Of a DNA stretch of 64,000 nt, positions 31,717-44,839 are shown piece after piece; within the stretch, counting starts at the first letter, position 1; each line of letters begins with the position of its first letter. Source of the stretch: Branchiostoma floridae (taxonomy: Eukaryota > Chordata > Leptocardii > Amphioxiformes > Branchiostomatidae); contig NC_049994.1 of NCBI RefSeq assembly GCF_000003815.2, positions 16,811,280-16,875,279 on the forward strand. Reading direction: 5' to 3'. The translations under genes were made by a program, and so were the position numbers. Under the pieces are notes generated by a model, which saw only the letters and a program-made list of their open reading frames with translations, was not told the origin of the DNA and searched no databases.

Positions 31717-34519
31717 GTAAACAAAACGGATAGTTCATTACCTCTCTTGAAAGGCTTGGCTTGCCGAGGTGCTCGTTAAACCTGCCGAGCAAACCGAGGC
31801 CAGATCCACCCTTTGTGCTAAACACTGGTGGGGGTTGGGAACCTCTTTTACGTGTTGAAGCATTTGCAGTATGGCGTTGTGTGATAAAACTTCCCATTTT
31901 AGAATAACGTTTTATTGTGAACATCCGGATTCTAACCGTTGCAACGAACACGTTGTTCAATTGGCCTCTTGATACATTTTATGTCCGTATAAAATGTTCA
32001 TTTTGAGCAGGACATTTTCAACTGTATTTGTGAATGAAGACCTTTTTGTTCATGGGATTCAAACTCTAATGATGGAGTAAAATAGACAAATTGCTCTCGA
32101 ACTTTAGTTCATCACATATTTATGTGGTTAAGTGTAGCATGTTTGTATAGTAGTGTTAGGGTTGTATAGACGTCATTGACGAAAACCCGGTAACTGGAAC
32201 TTGTAAAGTTGTTTAAGTTAATACTGATCCAGATCTACATTTCTGCCTAGTTGTTATCGTGGATCGATCGAAAATCACAGACACCTTTTCCAACAGTCAT
32301 GATCACACGGAGTGCATGCTCCAAGCCGGAACTCTACAACTGTTCTGTCCTTGGATCAAGGTTGTTGTCCTCAACAACTTCCACAAAGAGAACCGATTTA
32401 AAGCAGTTTGACAGCTGGTCCATCTACAGGCTCGGAGAGGGCCAGGCAGGGTGACCGCCGATACCCATGTCGTTTTGTTGATCATCTGTCTCCGTCTGGG
32501 AATGTTTGATCGCTTGCCACACCATCTATCATCTCTAACTCACACATCCATTATCGTTTTTACAGCTCGCGCTTGTTCTTTTAGCTTTTGCACCTTTTTT
32601 CACGATTGATGATGCACCGGAGACAGTTGCGTTGACGAGTTCGTCCGTAATAAGTTTTTAAAAATTTCCCACGTGAAATCTGGTTGCTTCAACTTTTGAC
32701 AGGAAGTTCAGAAAGGATATGCCGTATAGCTTACAAGAGTGATCGGTTATTCTTTGCCATAGACTCTCTCTGCCTTGCAACCAATTGCTAGTCACCGTCA
32801 TCTTTATCGAATATATGTCGTCTTACTTTACGATAAGTGTGTCTTGCTTTTTCCGCGCTTGCCCCGTACCCAGTAACCGTATAAAACAACGACACTGAAA
32901 GAGGGTACACATACTCACCGATGCTGCATTACGACATTAAAATTGCCAGTAACCCAGCAAAAATCAAAATTTTACGGCGCAGACGTCACGACGCCACCGG
33001 AGCGTCTGCATGCTCTGTTGTAATGCGACACTCTTTTATGTGAGGGATATTCATGATCATGGTCTAGCCGGATTTGTGATCTTCAATATTTGCGCGGTAA
33101 AGGGTTGTAGCGACGTTTCAAAATCCTGTTAGCCGTTGGCAGGGCGGCATATAACCGTGTAGGAGCGAGCGCTGTAGATTGTTTTAGCGACAAGAGGTCG
33201 CCTCACCGGTATTAACATCCGCGCCCTCGTGTTCAATATGGATGCAGAGATGATAGTGAATCAGCGTTAGGTGGTGTGTGTGAGGTCGTCTGTAGCAGAA
33301 GTCCTGCTTAAAGAAACTGAACTTAAAGCACTTCCATTAACGGACTTGCGTAATCTTAAGTGCATGCCTTAAACACAAAAGTACGGAATCAACTTTTAAT
33401 GTAACTTCTGAAACTTACTTAAATTCGGTCGCAGCTAGCATGGACGATAGAAAATGACGTATGCTTCATATAGATAGCGATGTCTTTATATAATTCACTG
33501 TGTCTTTTAAACGACTGTCTAGTGATGGTAAGATTCATCGACTCATTTCTCCATTATACTATAATACAATGACATTTAATCCCACACAGAAGGTCCTTGA
33601 TTTGCCCTTCAAAGGATTGATTTCAGGATCATGTGTGAAGCTATCAGGCAATACGTTTTCATTATTTCCATCAAAACTGTCAAGAACTGGCGATGAATGT
33701 AAATCATGAGACATAAAAGTGCCAAGGTACATTATCTACTGAAGAAGACTATTTAAATAATGTAGCATGCAGACGTAAGTCGTAATCGTTAAACTGTATC
33801 AAGATATGAACTTACAATGTGCATAATTTCTTCCACAAACGATATCTATCTCAACATCTATTTGTAAAGTATAAATGGACGTTGAGATCGTAATACCCTT
33901 TACATAAACTAGTATGCTTAAAGTCTTGTTGTAAAGTATGCCGACTATAAAGCAACGAGTACGATACGCAATGACTGGCAGCTTTGCAATCCCACTCTCA
34001 ACAGGTGTGTAGAGGTCATCGACAATCATGTCCATTTGCACTTATGTGGCTCAAAAATATTGATGGGGTCAAAAATCATAATGGTAGGATGACCTTGTAT
34101 ATCTGAAGAAAGTAATAAACATAACTGTCAGACCTTTGGACGCTGGATGGCATCCCAAAGGTATGGCAAAACCTGCAGAGCAATTTTTCAGCCGTAGGCG
34201 TTTACTGGACCCAGACAAATATAAATGGCGACTGAAATTTGTCTGAATGTTTCCAGAGGTAAAGCGAGATCCACAGGGAAGTACATTTATAAATAGCAGA
34301 CAAAAATGCTCGTCGTAAGACAACTGCAATGCTGCAATGGCCTTTAGCATTTTGGTATAAGAATGATTTAATGATGACTTCTAGCTTAACATCATCCACG
34401 GGTAATAAATCAAATCACGGGTGAGTATGGGAGCCCCAGTAAACTATCAAGACTGATACTCAGGCTAGCTTAACACTGAGACTTTACTCTCACTACTTTC
34501 TTGTACTCACCACCTTTGC
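31717..34519. other. Long unassigned stretch
   Basis: Short frames only. A GC-richer patch at 32930-33230 contains many CpGs but no gene or repeat I recognise. Confidence 0.4.
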
Positions 34520-34820
34520 AGCGTGGCGGACAGGGAATGGCGCCCCTGCCCACCAAGGAGCTGGAAGCCCGAAAATTATTGGGCTTCCCCCAACCGAGTC
34601 AATACAGACATAGCGAGTACCCCGAAAAGTAGTGACGCCCCCCGCCAAACCCCGACCCCCCAAAACACACATCGTATATACCAAAGTCCTCAACCCATTG
34701 AGGTTGGCACGTAACCAGAAAAACAAGCTTTTATTGAAAGTTTCGTCTGACGGTTCAGAAGGAGGCGCACTAGTCAAAAGCCCGGGGTGGAAACAGGTCA
34801 CAGATTCAGGCCAGACTTAA
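34520..34820. other. GC-rich segment of unknown nature
   Basis: Unlike its neighbours, this is C-rich on the plus strand and open on the minus strand for 102 codons (34493-34801). No domain is recognised. It could be a transposon fragment. Confidence 0.3.
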
Positions 34821-34861
34821 GTTCCATGATGTACAGACTCTTTCTTACTTTACCAGGAACC

Positions 34862-35261
34862 GCTGAAAGGCATTCGTTGAAGAAGACAGAAGCACAATTA
34901 TAAATTCATAGCACCAGGCCACGAGCCATAGTCTTTTTGAATGGGTCTGCTCATCTGGCCCGTTTCATAGCTCCTCTTAAGAATTTTGTAAGACTCTAAA
35001 CCTATCTCTATCGTTCTGTGGAGGACGTTTTATCAGATATATCTAAAATAATTTATTTTCTGCTGAAAGGCATTCGTTTCGAAAAGACAGGAGCACAATT
35101 ATGAATTCATAGCACCAGCCATGGTCTCTTTGAACGGGTCTGCTCATCACGCCCGTTTTTATAGCTCCTCTTAAAAAATTTTGTAAGACTCTAAAACTAT
35201 TTCTTTCTATGGAGGACGTTAGATCAGATACATCTAAAACGATTTATTTTCTGCCATCAAA
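34862..35261. repeat. Tandem duplication, 200-bp unit, two copies
   Basis: GCTGAAAGGCATTCGTT starts at 34862 and 35062. Copies share GAGCACAATTAT or its variant, GGGTCTGCTCATC, TTTGTAAGACTCTAAA and TTTATTTTCTGC, with a small deletion in the second. Confidence 0.85.
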
Positions 35262-36858
35262 ATGAATAAAGGTCATGCAAAAATGTTCCTCGAGGGAAAC
35301 ACAGTTTACGAGGAAGATTCGAGGTAAGCTATTAAAACGGCAATACAAAACATGTCAACCTGTGATATGGCCGACATTTATGTCCAATTATATACGATAA
35401 CGGATGGAGTAGAATGATAGGGAAAAAAACTCGACACTTCAGTTGATTCCATATCAACAATTTATTAGCATGCGTTGAACTCTGAGGTAGAGTTTGGGAC
35501 GGATTATGTCTTGTTATGATTCAAGTATACATGGGAGGGACGAAGAAGCTAAATCGCTTTGTTTTGTGACATCTTCTCTTTGCATAGAACGTTTAACATA
35601 TCATTCCTGTGCTCATTATGTTCTTTCATTGTATAACGCAGGATATATATGTGCATTATTCTGTAAAGGCAGGATATTGATCCTGGTGCGTCTAGACATT
35701 TTGACATTTTGAGATCCACATGGCACGTCTAGCTATAGATTTATACACCATATTAAGGTGATAAAAACTTCGAGAGCGAAGACCTTAAATTGAGATGTGT
35801 GTTCGCGAGCACAGGCAGGGTATTACCAGCATGATTTGCGCAGCTATTTCCCCGTGAATGGGCCGTAAACAGTTCGCAGGTTTGTAGCCATGAGGCTGGG
35901 TTTTCACTGTAGGAAAACAAGTGGCAATAATTTGCAAGGTTTATGGTGGACTTCCCGAGGTTTGTGCTGTAAAGTATGGCTTATGGCTATTGCTTTTTGT
36001 AGCATTTGTACAGTGATGAATGTGGGAGGAAAGGAGCTGCTTTTGAAAGCTATAGAGAAATGTGTCAACCATAAACAAGACGTTGGAGGAGGTAGTTAAG
36101 CCCGGTGACTGGCGTGGAAGGAAAATTCGAACAAAATTTGGCTCTGTGAATTGTTTAGAAAATTAGGCATGAAATAAGATAAAAAAGAAACTTAATTCAA
36201 CACCTATCTACCACTTAAAAATCAGCAAAACGGCTTGTTGATGTGCCAACATATATAACAAAAAACCTTCTGCAGTAACAAGATCAACAAACAGGGGGGG
36301 GGGGGGGCAAAAAACAACAACACTGCCACACTACACCACCTATCAAAACCACCGCAATCCAGCGGTTCTTCAGATATATTCGTATACGTCATCTGGATCC
36401 CAAAACAATATACCCCAAACAATACCTCCATCTTCATGAAAGTAACAAAGTGAAATGACCGAAGTAAAATAAAGTAAAATAAAATGAAATCAAACTGGAT
36501 TCGATTAGATAGAATATGCATGATATAAGATTTAAAAAAATCAATGGTGAGTTAAATAACCTTGCTTTGGTGATTAGAAAAATTACATTCATTAAAATGT
36601 CTGAAAGGTTTTCTCACTGGATTTTCAGCACTTCCTCATTTCCTGTTATTCCTCAGATTCAACTCGACATATACTCTACCCGGCAGCCGTATTGTAAAAT
36701 CACATCACTTATTTCCGGCACCTCACGCCAATAGGTGAAGATGAATTTGGCGGCTTCCAACAAAATGGACTCAACGTGATTTTGATGTTATCCGCGCTTA
36801 TAAAGACTTGGCAAAGGATAATAGAATGGGTTCGGCGCTCTGTACTTCATGGGAACAG
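35262..36858. other. Unassigned stretch with a poly-G run
   Basis: A run of about 14 G lies near 36294-36307. No gene or repeat is recognised. Short frames overlap on both strands. Confidence 0.4.
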
Positions 36859-37078
36859 CCCATTCCACTACGGTGGTGACCTCACGGCGACCGAGGTTTT
36901 TTTCTGATTTGAAGAGTTCAACGAAGTTCATGCATTAAAAAAACGAATCCTTTATGCTTTGTGTGCTTTGTTGTTTCTTCAGTCATACTGTTTCGTTTTC
37001 CAATTACATTACATACATTCCAATTATGAAGTCAAAGGTCGCATCGTAATCGCCGTACAGTAGAATCTTAAATGTGTC
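36859..37078 (+). mobile_element. Foldback element, family copy C
   Basis: The left arm CATTCCACTACGGTGGTGAC is answered by GCCGTACAGTAGAATC on the right in inverted form. The interior CTTTGTGTGCTTTGTTG then TCAGTCATACTG matches copies at 31435 and 54681. Confidence 0.6.
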
Positions 37079-37083
37079 GGCCT

Positions 37084-37401
37084 AAAGGTGAGTTCACACG
37101 TGTGTATATATTCAGGTCCGTATGGGGTCCAAATGGAAGTCTTAGCCTCTACCAGGCTCCTAAGGTTGCTGAAAAAAATAGTTAGAAATTGAACAGATAT
37201 ATCCAGATGACATCCCAGCGGAGTTAGTTGGTCACAAACCATTCTCCTCGGCCAGCTAACTCCTGGCATGTTATGTGTCTATATTTCTCAAATTTCGTCA
37301 ATATTCCTACGACCTGTGAAGCCTTGTATAGGCTAAGAATTCCATATATATACGGGCCTTATACGGACTTGCACGTGTATGCCCGTGTGAACCAGGGTTA
37401 A
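37084..37401. mobile_element. Second foldback element, directly adjacent
   Basis: GTTCACACGTGTGTATATAT and, 10 bases on, GTCCGTATGGG near the left end are mirrored by ATACGGACTTGCACGTGTAT and CCCGTGTGAAC near the right end. TAAA on both sides may be the target duplication. Superfamily not assigned. Confidence 0.55.
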
Positions 37402-38222
37402 ACTTCTAATAAAGTCTCATAAAGTCTCATAAACAGTCAGACCTAATATTGTGAGCGAGGGTGTTTGTTCATTGGTGTCACGCAAGAGGCAATGGTCGAT
37501 ACAACCTTGCTTAGTTTGTTTGTCACGCGGAAAATATTGTGTTGTTGAAAACACGACGAGCCAGAATGTTCCTTGATATAAAACGGTCGATTCATGCGCA
37601 AGAACATTGCTCCAGTTTGTTTGTGACGATGAAAATATTGTGTTGTTGAGGAAGTAATCCAGGAAATGCACAAAGTTGTTGTAGAGGGACGTCACCGTGC
37701 ATTCGCGTGCGAAGTTCTACTTCAGTTGACAGTTACTCCTATGTAGTTTACTGACCAGTAACTGTGCGGAATCCGCTATTTTACCATCAGCTATGGTGAA
37801 ACCATGACATTGACAAAGCGGTAGGCGGACCGGCCAGATCTGATCAATACTCTTTGCTTAGTAAAAGCTGCTCTTTCATAAGATACACATGCGTGTCGTC
37901 TTTACTCGTGAATGGCTTTATTGAGACAAACTCTCAGAGTCTAACACTAGTAGCCGAGGGGCTGAATTGTTGTTAGACTTTTCACACATGATGTCAGATT
38001 TGGCATACATATACAAATCAGCATACGATAGCATAAAATATCCTCGTTAATCGAATTAGTAAAAGGCAAGCTAAATGAAAACTGCTCTGGCATGGTTTGA
38101 GATAGACGTTCATACAAATAACGATTACATATAAAATGGCAACAGTCGGCTTTGGTACAGTCACGATTCGTGCATATGTCTATGGATCACTCTATGGATG
38201 AGATCTCCAGATTAATATTGAA
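37402..38222. other. Mostly unassigned, one weak duplication
   Basis: Near 37405 AATAAAGTCTCATAAAGTCTC resembles the LINE-like end at 43930. GAAAATATTGTGTTGTTGA recurs at 37530 and 37631 (period 101). No gene recognised. Confidence 0.45.
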
Positions 38223-38405
38223 CACAAAACTTGATTCACAATATTCAAGGTAGTACTGTATGTACTGTATAGGTAATTGTACTGTATCTACAAAAAGTGT
38301 CAAAACGTAACTTGGACACAAAACTTGATTCACAATATTCAAGGTAGTATGTACTGTATACGCAATTGTACCGAATCTATAAAAAAATGTCAAAATGTAA
38401 CCTTT
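38223..38405. repeat. Tandem duplication, 94-bp unit, two copies
   Basis: CACAAAACTTGATTCACAAT begins at 38223 and 38317. The copies differ by small indels in the GTACTGTAT block. Confidence 0.85.
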
Positions 38406-38482
38406 TAAAGTTTAAATAGGTATTTCCAAGAATGAATTTCTGAGTCCACATCTTCCTCTTTTTTTTCTATTTTGCTTTTGAA

Positions 38483-38708
38483 CAGACGAGGACAATATGG
38501 TACTGCACTCAAGTTTTTTTGTAACTTATATTAACAGTGCCACATACACTGTACAGACAGAAGGTACGCATGTTTACACCTGGGTGTAGTGAGGAAGGTC
38601 GTGTAAAGTGCCTTTCCCAAGGGCACAACGTCGGGGGGCACGGCGGGGATCGAACTCAGAACCTCTAGGTTCCGAGCCGAACGCTCTACCAGTTACGCCA
38701 CGCCCGAC
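38483..38708 (-). mobile_element. tRNA-derived SINE, near full length
   Basis: On the minus strand the head starts GTCGGGCGTGGCGTAACTGG (near 38708) with a clear box B (GAGTTCGATCCCCGCC). It is followed by TTGTGCCCTTGGGAAAGGCA, CTTCCTCACTACACCCAGGT, and a tail ending CAGTACCATATTGTCCTCGT. This copy links the head at 2317 and the tail at 7033 into one family. Confidence 0.8.
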
Positions 38709-39639
38709 GTCATGTGCGTTTGTACAATTTACAACTTAGTCTCTCAGTGCTCAGCAAACTTCAGTGACAAGTACGTACGATATTTCATCACTGTAACCAC
38801 ACCTTTTATCGCCTTTAAATGAGCTGAAAACGATTCCTGTATGTAGGCGACAAACAACAATTAGCCCCCACCGACCCCATAAAAACGTCTGTGATAAAAC
38901 TTCACACTTGATATTCTGACGTAGCTCAACAAAATGTCTTACATCCGGGACACTACAGTTTGCTGTCGTAAGGCGTGTCCGCTTCTTTGTTTAAAGAAGA
39001 GCGACAGGACTTTGATTATCGGCCAGTTTGCATGAAGAGGCTATAAACTCAATTATCAAAAGTGCATTTCCCAAAGTTGGATCACCTGGTTTTTGATACA
39101 ATGTATCACAAATTTCATTTACTATTGAAAAATAGTGGGTGTTTTGTGAAACGTAGAATCTTAAAAGACTTTGTCTGGGTGCTTACTTTATTATGTAGTA
39201 TGCATAGTTTTACCCGTGTATATTCAACCGTCAACGATAGACTGTTTTACCATTTCAAGCTTTAGTCGGACAAATTTAGCACTATTTCAATTTACGAATT
39301 TACGGATATAGATATCTACCAATTGGGATTTTTAGTGGCAGATAGTTATTTTGCTTGTGAAGATTTCACAAATACAACTTTGCTCCCCTATCAGCTTTTT
39401 GTTGGGGTCGATGTTGTGGTAAAATGAGTGGATATCGCAATCATGATCACACATCAATTGTGGGCCGGTGATAAATTGGAAGTGTGCACAGTCATACACT
39501 CAGGAATCTAATTCTTCTCGCAGGCGCAGTGCTGGAACGTACTGAAATTGGAATAAGGCTACGGATGGCCTTGAATGGGAATTCACTTCCCACGTCTTCA
39601 AAACTGCCTTGCTTGATGTCTGTTCTGACTTGTGCAATG
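38709..39639. other. Unassigned stretch
   Basis: No gene or repeat recognised. Confidence 0.45.
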
Positions 39640-39705
39640 GGTGGCCTAGTGCTCGCTTTGTGCTCGAGAGGTTGGGGGTTCAGACCCCAGAAGAATTGTA
39701 CAAAA
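39640..39705 (+). mobile_element. tRNA-like fragment
   Basis: GGTGGCCTAGTGCTCGCTTTG resembles a box A region and GGGGGTTCAGACCCCAG a T arm with a perfect short stem. Acceptor pairing is lost. Probably a SINE head remnant. Confidence 0.35.
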
Positions 39706-39927
39706 AAGAAATGATACAGAATGCTTTCCCTGTCTTGCTTTCAGTACTAATGAGAACGAGCATGCCAGTTATACACACCGCTACTGGTGGAGAAGGAACA
39801 CAACGTTCAATTTGTACGTACGGTTTTAATTGTACAATTTTAGTTTTACATGGGGAACACAAACGTAGAGTGCCAATACTAGTTGTAATATTCTCCAATG
39901 AGGATAAGCATACTTTGACAAAGAAAT

Positions 39928-40290
39928 CTTGATTACTTGTTAACTAAATTAACTTCAAAGGCTATAGTAATCACCATCATAGCATTGCATTCAGATTTGT
40001 GTTCCCAGGATGATCCGAATTGAAACCTTGAATATGGAATATCTTTTAGCACCATTCTGTCAAATGAACCTATACGCCTCACTTATTTGGTCATATACGC
40101 CTCATTTATTTGGTAAATTGATTGAGGCGATCTTGATTACATGTTACTGAAGTAACTATTGCAATGGTCTGGTTATCTATATTATAGCTTGATATCTCAG
40201 CGTTTTATGCTAATTTGGATAAAACTTTGAATATGGAATATCTTTTAACACCATTCTGTCAACTGGGGCTATACGCCTCACTCATATCTC
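39928..40290. repeat. Duplication, period about 199 bp
   Basis: TTGAATATGGAATATCTTTT begins near 40028 and 40227, each followed by a CACCATTCTGTCAA and TATACGCCTCACT block and preceded by a related GATTAC-TGTTA segment. TATACGCCTCA also occurs once more between the copies. Confidence 0.7.
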
Positions 40291-40299
40291 GAATTGCCT

Positions 40300-41949
40300 G
40301 TGCGTATGTTATACGAGTGTGTACCCTGCATTTGATTGCAACATTGTTTCATTCTGAAGTGTTCCATCCGTCACATGTAGCGGTCAAAGTCATTTCTCTA
40401 TATCCGCTCGCTCCACGGGGCGCCCAGCAGTGCATGCCGCGTTGAATTTCTCGTCTCCACTTCAGGGTTTTATAAGATTCATTCGCTCGTTTGTTTTGTA
40501 TTCTATTCCGGGACAATCATCGACTGTTTGTACCGAGCAGCCATAAACGTGATGACAGATGGACGAGACGCCGATCGAGTGGCCCACTCTTAATCAGTGT
40601 TGCTCCAATATGGTGGCCATAAATTTTACGGTGATAACGATGTTCACAAATTGGTACGGCAGAGCGCTGGCCCTCGGGAGCCGTACCGGTGGGTGGAGTG
40701 CAAGTTCCATCTGCCGGGGTGAGAAGATGAGATGGCTGCATTTGGCGCTATTAATCAGGCCTTTTGACGACGTTAATTCCCTCTATGGTGCCAGGCTCGC
40801 TGTATAGAAGCAGCTGACGACTGGATGCTGAGTCGTAGAAACTGCCTTGTAAAAATGATTTTACAAATCAATTAATTGATATTAAGACATTTTAGATGGA
40901 TAGTCCTTGTTCACGTAGTTTTCAGGTCTTCCCAAATACAGAAGCAGCGGACTAGACGATGAGTCATAGAAGGCCTTGTAAAAATATATATAATGAGTCG
41001 TATTGTTTTAAAAATTTATTCATTGATACGTTGAACATAAATGTGGCGTATTCCGTGCACACGTGGTGTTTACAAGCAGAATTTAATCATACCAGAATTT
41101 CATTATACGTGTGATATGGGAAATATTTTGTATAATGAACCGATCTGCATTTTTTTCAATACCTGGCAATACACAATCAGACAGCTCTAAAGCTACCAAG
41201 AATACCGTACCTAGGCTAGGACAAGCACTGGCTACCGAGAATGGCGTCCAATTGTATCCACGCATGCCATTTGTAGATGCCAGAGGATTGATGATCAAAG
41301 CTTGCTCAACGACTCGAATTTAGGTCTGGCAAGGCTTCTGTCGTACCAGCCAGGATAGACATTTATCTATTTATGTATATGCTGATCTTGAAAGATAGTC
41401 CCATCAGTTGAACTGGTTCAACTTCAAGTCAACTAGCTTTCAAAGTCGCCCTGATCGACAGAGCATACGTTAGACTGGTTTAAAAGACCAGCTTGTTTTT
41501 TTTGTTTTTGTGGTTAAGACAAGTACTGGTTGAACATGTGGGAATTTCAATAAATGTGGAGAACTCGTTACCCATTCGCTTCATCCACATAAACAATTGA
41601 TGTCAAGGCATAATATTTGATGTCAAAGATACAATATTTGATGTCAGAGGATAATTCTTCAGACTCTCGGTCACAACAAGATACTAGGCCGGGTAACCTT
41701 GGAGTAACCATGGTGATGAACGAGTCTGGAAACTACTCATTCGTTCTCATTACGACATGCACCCCTGGATCCCTGGCTTTCAGATGTTCATGCCTCCTTA
41801 TAAGTCATTCGGAACGCTTAAATCAATCCTTCCAGGGTCATCAGTCTCATCGGTCGGCAGAGATGCGGCTCCTTTAATCTGCACCTGAGTGGTTTACCTG
41901 ACGGTTCGTTACTGGACGGAGGCCCTCAACAGGCAGACACTGATTGCCC
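40300..41949. other. Unassigned stretch
   Basis: A GC-richer patch at 40560-40800 has an 82-codon plus frame without a recognisable domain. Nothing else noted. Confidence 0.4.
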
Positions 41950-42301
41950 CGCAAACTTCTAACCTGGAATCCAGTCTACTACTGGCTCGGCCTACCGTAG
42001 TTAGTGCAGGCTTTGTACGGGGCCAGTGTAGGTCTCAGTCGCCGGGGTAATCATTCACACTCGGTAGGATNNNNNNNNNNNNNNNNNNNNNNNNNNNNNN
42101 NNNNNNNNNNNNNNNNNNNNNNNNNNNNNNNNNNNNNNNNNNNNNNNNNNNNNNNNNNNNNNNNNNNNNNCCGCGTGAAAATCCTACCGGGTGTGGCCGA
42201 TTACCCCGGCGGCTGGGAGCTACACTGGCCCCGTACAAAGCCTGCACTAACTACAGTAGGCCGAGTCAGTAGTAGACTGGATTCCAGGTTACGCAAACTT
42301 C
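41950..42301. mobile_element. Foldback element with 110-120 bp arms and a perfect 10-bp target duplication, interrupted by an assembly gap
   Basis: The arms 41960-42070 and 42171-42291 are long inverted copies; both ends begin TAACCTGGAATCC and continue through TTAGTGCAGGCTTTGTACGG. CGCAAACTTC flanks exactly at 41950-41959 and 42292-42301. Long arms and a 10-bp duplication fit Mutator-like elements; this is an inference. The centre is 100 N. Frames crossing the gap have no meaning. Confidence 0.85.
42071..42170. other. Assembly gap of 100 N
   Basis: A round-number gap placed in the loop of the hairpin element. True size is unknown. Confidence 0.99.
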
Positions 42302-43929
42302 ATGCTTACTTACTATCGGCTGAAGGATTCCTGGTAGACCTAACACTTGTTACACAATACTTGGAACATTTATACTCTCTGAAGTGAGCATAGAAAGTCC
42401 AGAGGGAGTCGTTCGACTTACATAAGAGAAGATATTTTGCAAACATTCCTTACAAAAGGTACATCGATTCATATCTGTACTCAGCTGCATCTTTGAAGCC
42501 GACATTCTAATGATTTGCAGTGTCGCTTAAGAGTGTTATGCACCCCCCACAAACGTGGTAAATCCTAATAAAGAATATATAAACAAATTGAAGTGTTGCT
42601 TAAGACTTCTAAACAACGATTGAATGAAGAGGTAATAACGGTTAATCTGTAAGCAGAAGTAGAACAAGTTGGACCGTTATACCAGGTCTGATACCAATCG
42701 TTATACTTTTACATGAAAAATGCATTAGAATTTAGACTTAGATGAAGTACTATGGAAACGAGCATACAGGTTTATTACAAACATGGTGTTAAGAAAGTTT
42801 TTCTTTACAAAATGGCTGATTGTTTGAGTTTAAACCAATGAAACGATTGTGATCACACGAAGAAAATATCCATCATAAATATGTGAAACATTGTAGACAT
42901 ATGTATACACTGCAAACCATCAGCAATAGTTCGCTTCCAGCTGCACCATTGTTACAGTCTGTACATGGAAGAAGTACAATTTGTCTACTTTATCCGTCGA
43001 CGTTCGTTTACCGATGATTAAGTGATTCCTACAAACAGTTCCTTCGTTATAAAAGTTACGCACGATCCTCAACAGATATAGCGTGCTTGGAACATATATC
43101 AATCGATATATCACTGTCTGTTCTAATCTCGTCACTATGTACAATCTTACCGACTCTTTTGTCCCATGCGATACAACCGACAAAGCTTATTAGATATCTT
43201 ATTCCGGAGGAACTTTAAGACACTTCGTTGGGGATTATTCTGCCAATAGAAACATTTCTCATCTATTGTTACTTTCAGCATGGCTTACATTTAAAGATTT
43301 TAATCTCCGTTTTCTTGGAGTCATATCCCATAGGAACTTAAACTTGATGAAATACATTCATATATTTGCATTGATTAACACCCAGATTGTAAAGGCGCCA
43401 TTAGTTTTCATTAGTTCCAAGAGAACTAATCTTTAAAATAGTTTCTTGGGAAAACGACATCCTTCACATTAAACAATGTTTTTCAAGAGAGTCATTGACA
43501 TTGTGAAACTTTTGTTTCGGCATTAGAATCATAAATCATATTTTTGTTACATAAACAGACAAGCTTCTCACTAGAGAAAGAAGTTACCATCTCTCCACAG
43601 ATACTATAAGCAAGTCTCTCTCCAAACAGGTTTTTATAGAAATTACCCTAAGTTTGTGCTTACTTGTCAATCACCTCAAATAACGCTGTTGAACTTGGCT
43701 TGATATTTCGTTGTATATTTGCACTAAGGCGACACACAGTACATCCTTAGCCAATACTATCAAGCTTCCATCAAATGAAAAGCCTTTTGCACTTTGGTAA
43801 AATACTACTATTCAACCTACATACTTATTACTTGCGGGTAGATAATTTGCTGACAGCAACACATCAGTCTTCAAACTGGCGCCTGAGTGGAAAACGGCAA
43901 GATTTTATTTCGAACAAAACAGGTTTACC
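42302..43929. other. Unassigned AT-rich stretch
   Basis: Only an 87-codon minus frame (42920-43183) without features. No repeat recognised. Confidence 0.45.
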
Positions 43930-44110
43930 ATGAGACTTGAGACTTTATTAGAAAATCCATTATTGACGTGCCCTAGGGCACGCCACTAGTCGTCCTGGAC
44001 TTCATACATAGATAACATACATACAATGGTAAATATTTACAAACATCAATTAAAAACAGTCATGCAATCAATATATACACAATACATAAAATGGAACAGT
44101 CAGTGCATGG
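43930..44110 (-). mobile_element. LINE 3'-end-like sequence
   Basis: On the minus strand TTCTAATAAAGTCTCAAGTC follows a GTGGCGTGCCCTAGGGCACG hairpin. A similar AATAAAGTCTCAT string lies at 37405. No reverse transcriptase is present upstream on that strand. Confidence 0.4.
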
Positions 44111-44839
44111 TATATAAACAATACGCAAGTCATATGGAACAGAAAAGATCATGATCTTACTTGTCCATGTCATGACGATCCAGGACGATATTCTTTGCGT
44201 ACCCAATGGATAATTGAAACGTAAATTTTACGACAAATCAAGGTTATTGATGACGATTATCAGTTGCAATGTAAGTGCAAGTAACTGAATCACTCTTGTT
44301 CCTAATGATGTTGCACATGCCTTATTCAAATCTCGAAAGAAATGTTAAGATTTGCTCGGTAAGCGTTGACATATGGAGTCTTGGCGTACATCATGGCGTA
44401 CTATAAAGCGAATGCATATTAATTTCACCATATTTGTTTCAAAAGCTTGCTGTCCGGCGGGATCTTTGCAGATTTTCTCCAGCTCATCCAGCGCTACTCC
44501 CTTCCCCCATCAACACTCGACTAATACTGCATGCATCATTCGCGATCCAATATTCCTTATCACTGACTGCATCTTGAGCAATAACATCTTGCCTTTGACA
44601 TTTTGGTATCCCTGGTTGATCGGGCAGATCGTGTGTGTGGTAACATGGTTTCTGTGGCAAGCTTGTGGTTGCACGGTGTTTATGAAGCCATATGGAACAG
44701 CAGTTGTGGTTCAGTTCGGACCGTGATCAAATATTACTCATGGAAGCTATACTCGTTTTTATGCTCTCAACATGGCGTTTGGATGGTCCCCAAAACATGT
44801 TCAGTCGTACTTAGCAATAACGACTTGCAGGACAATGGC
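44111..44839. other. Unassigned stretch
   Basis: A 117-codon plus frame (44373-44726) and an overlapping 81-codon frame have no recognised domain. Confidence 0.35.

Noticed and set aside
42004-42387. Coding frames reading across the N gap
   Set aside because: They are joined through 100 N inside a foldback element and have no evidence of being real.
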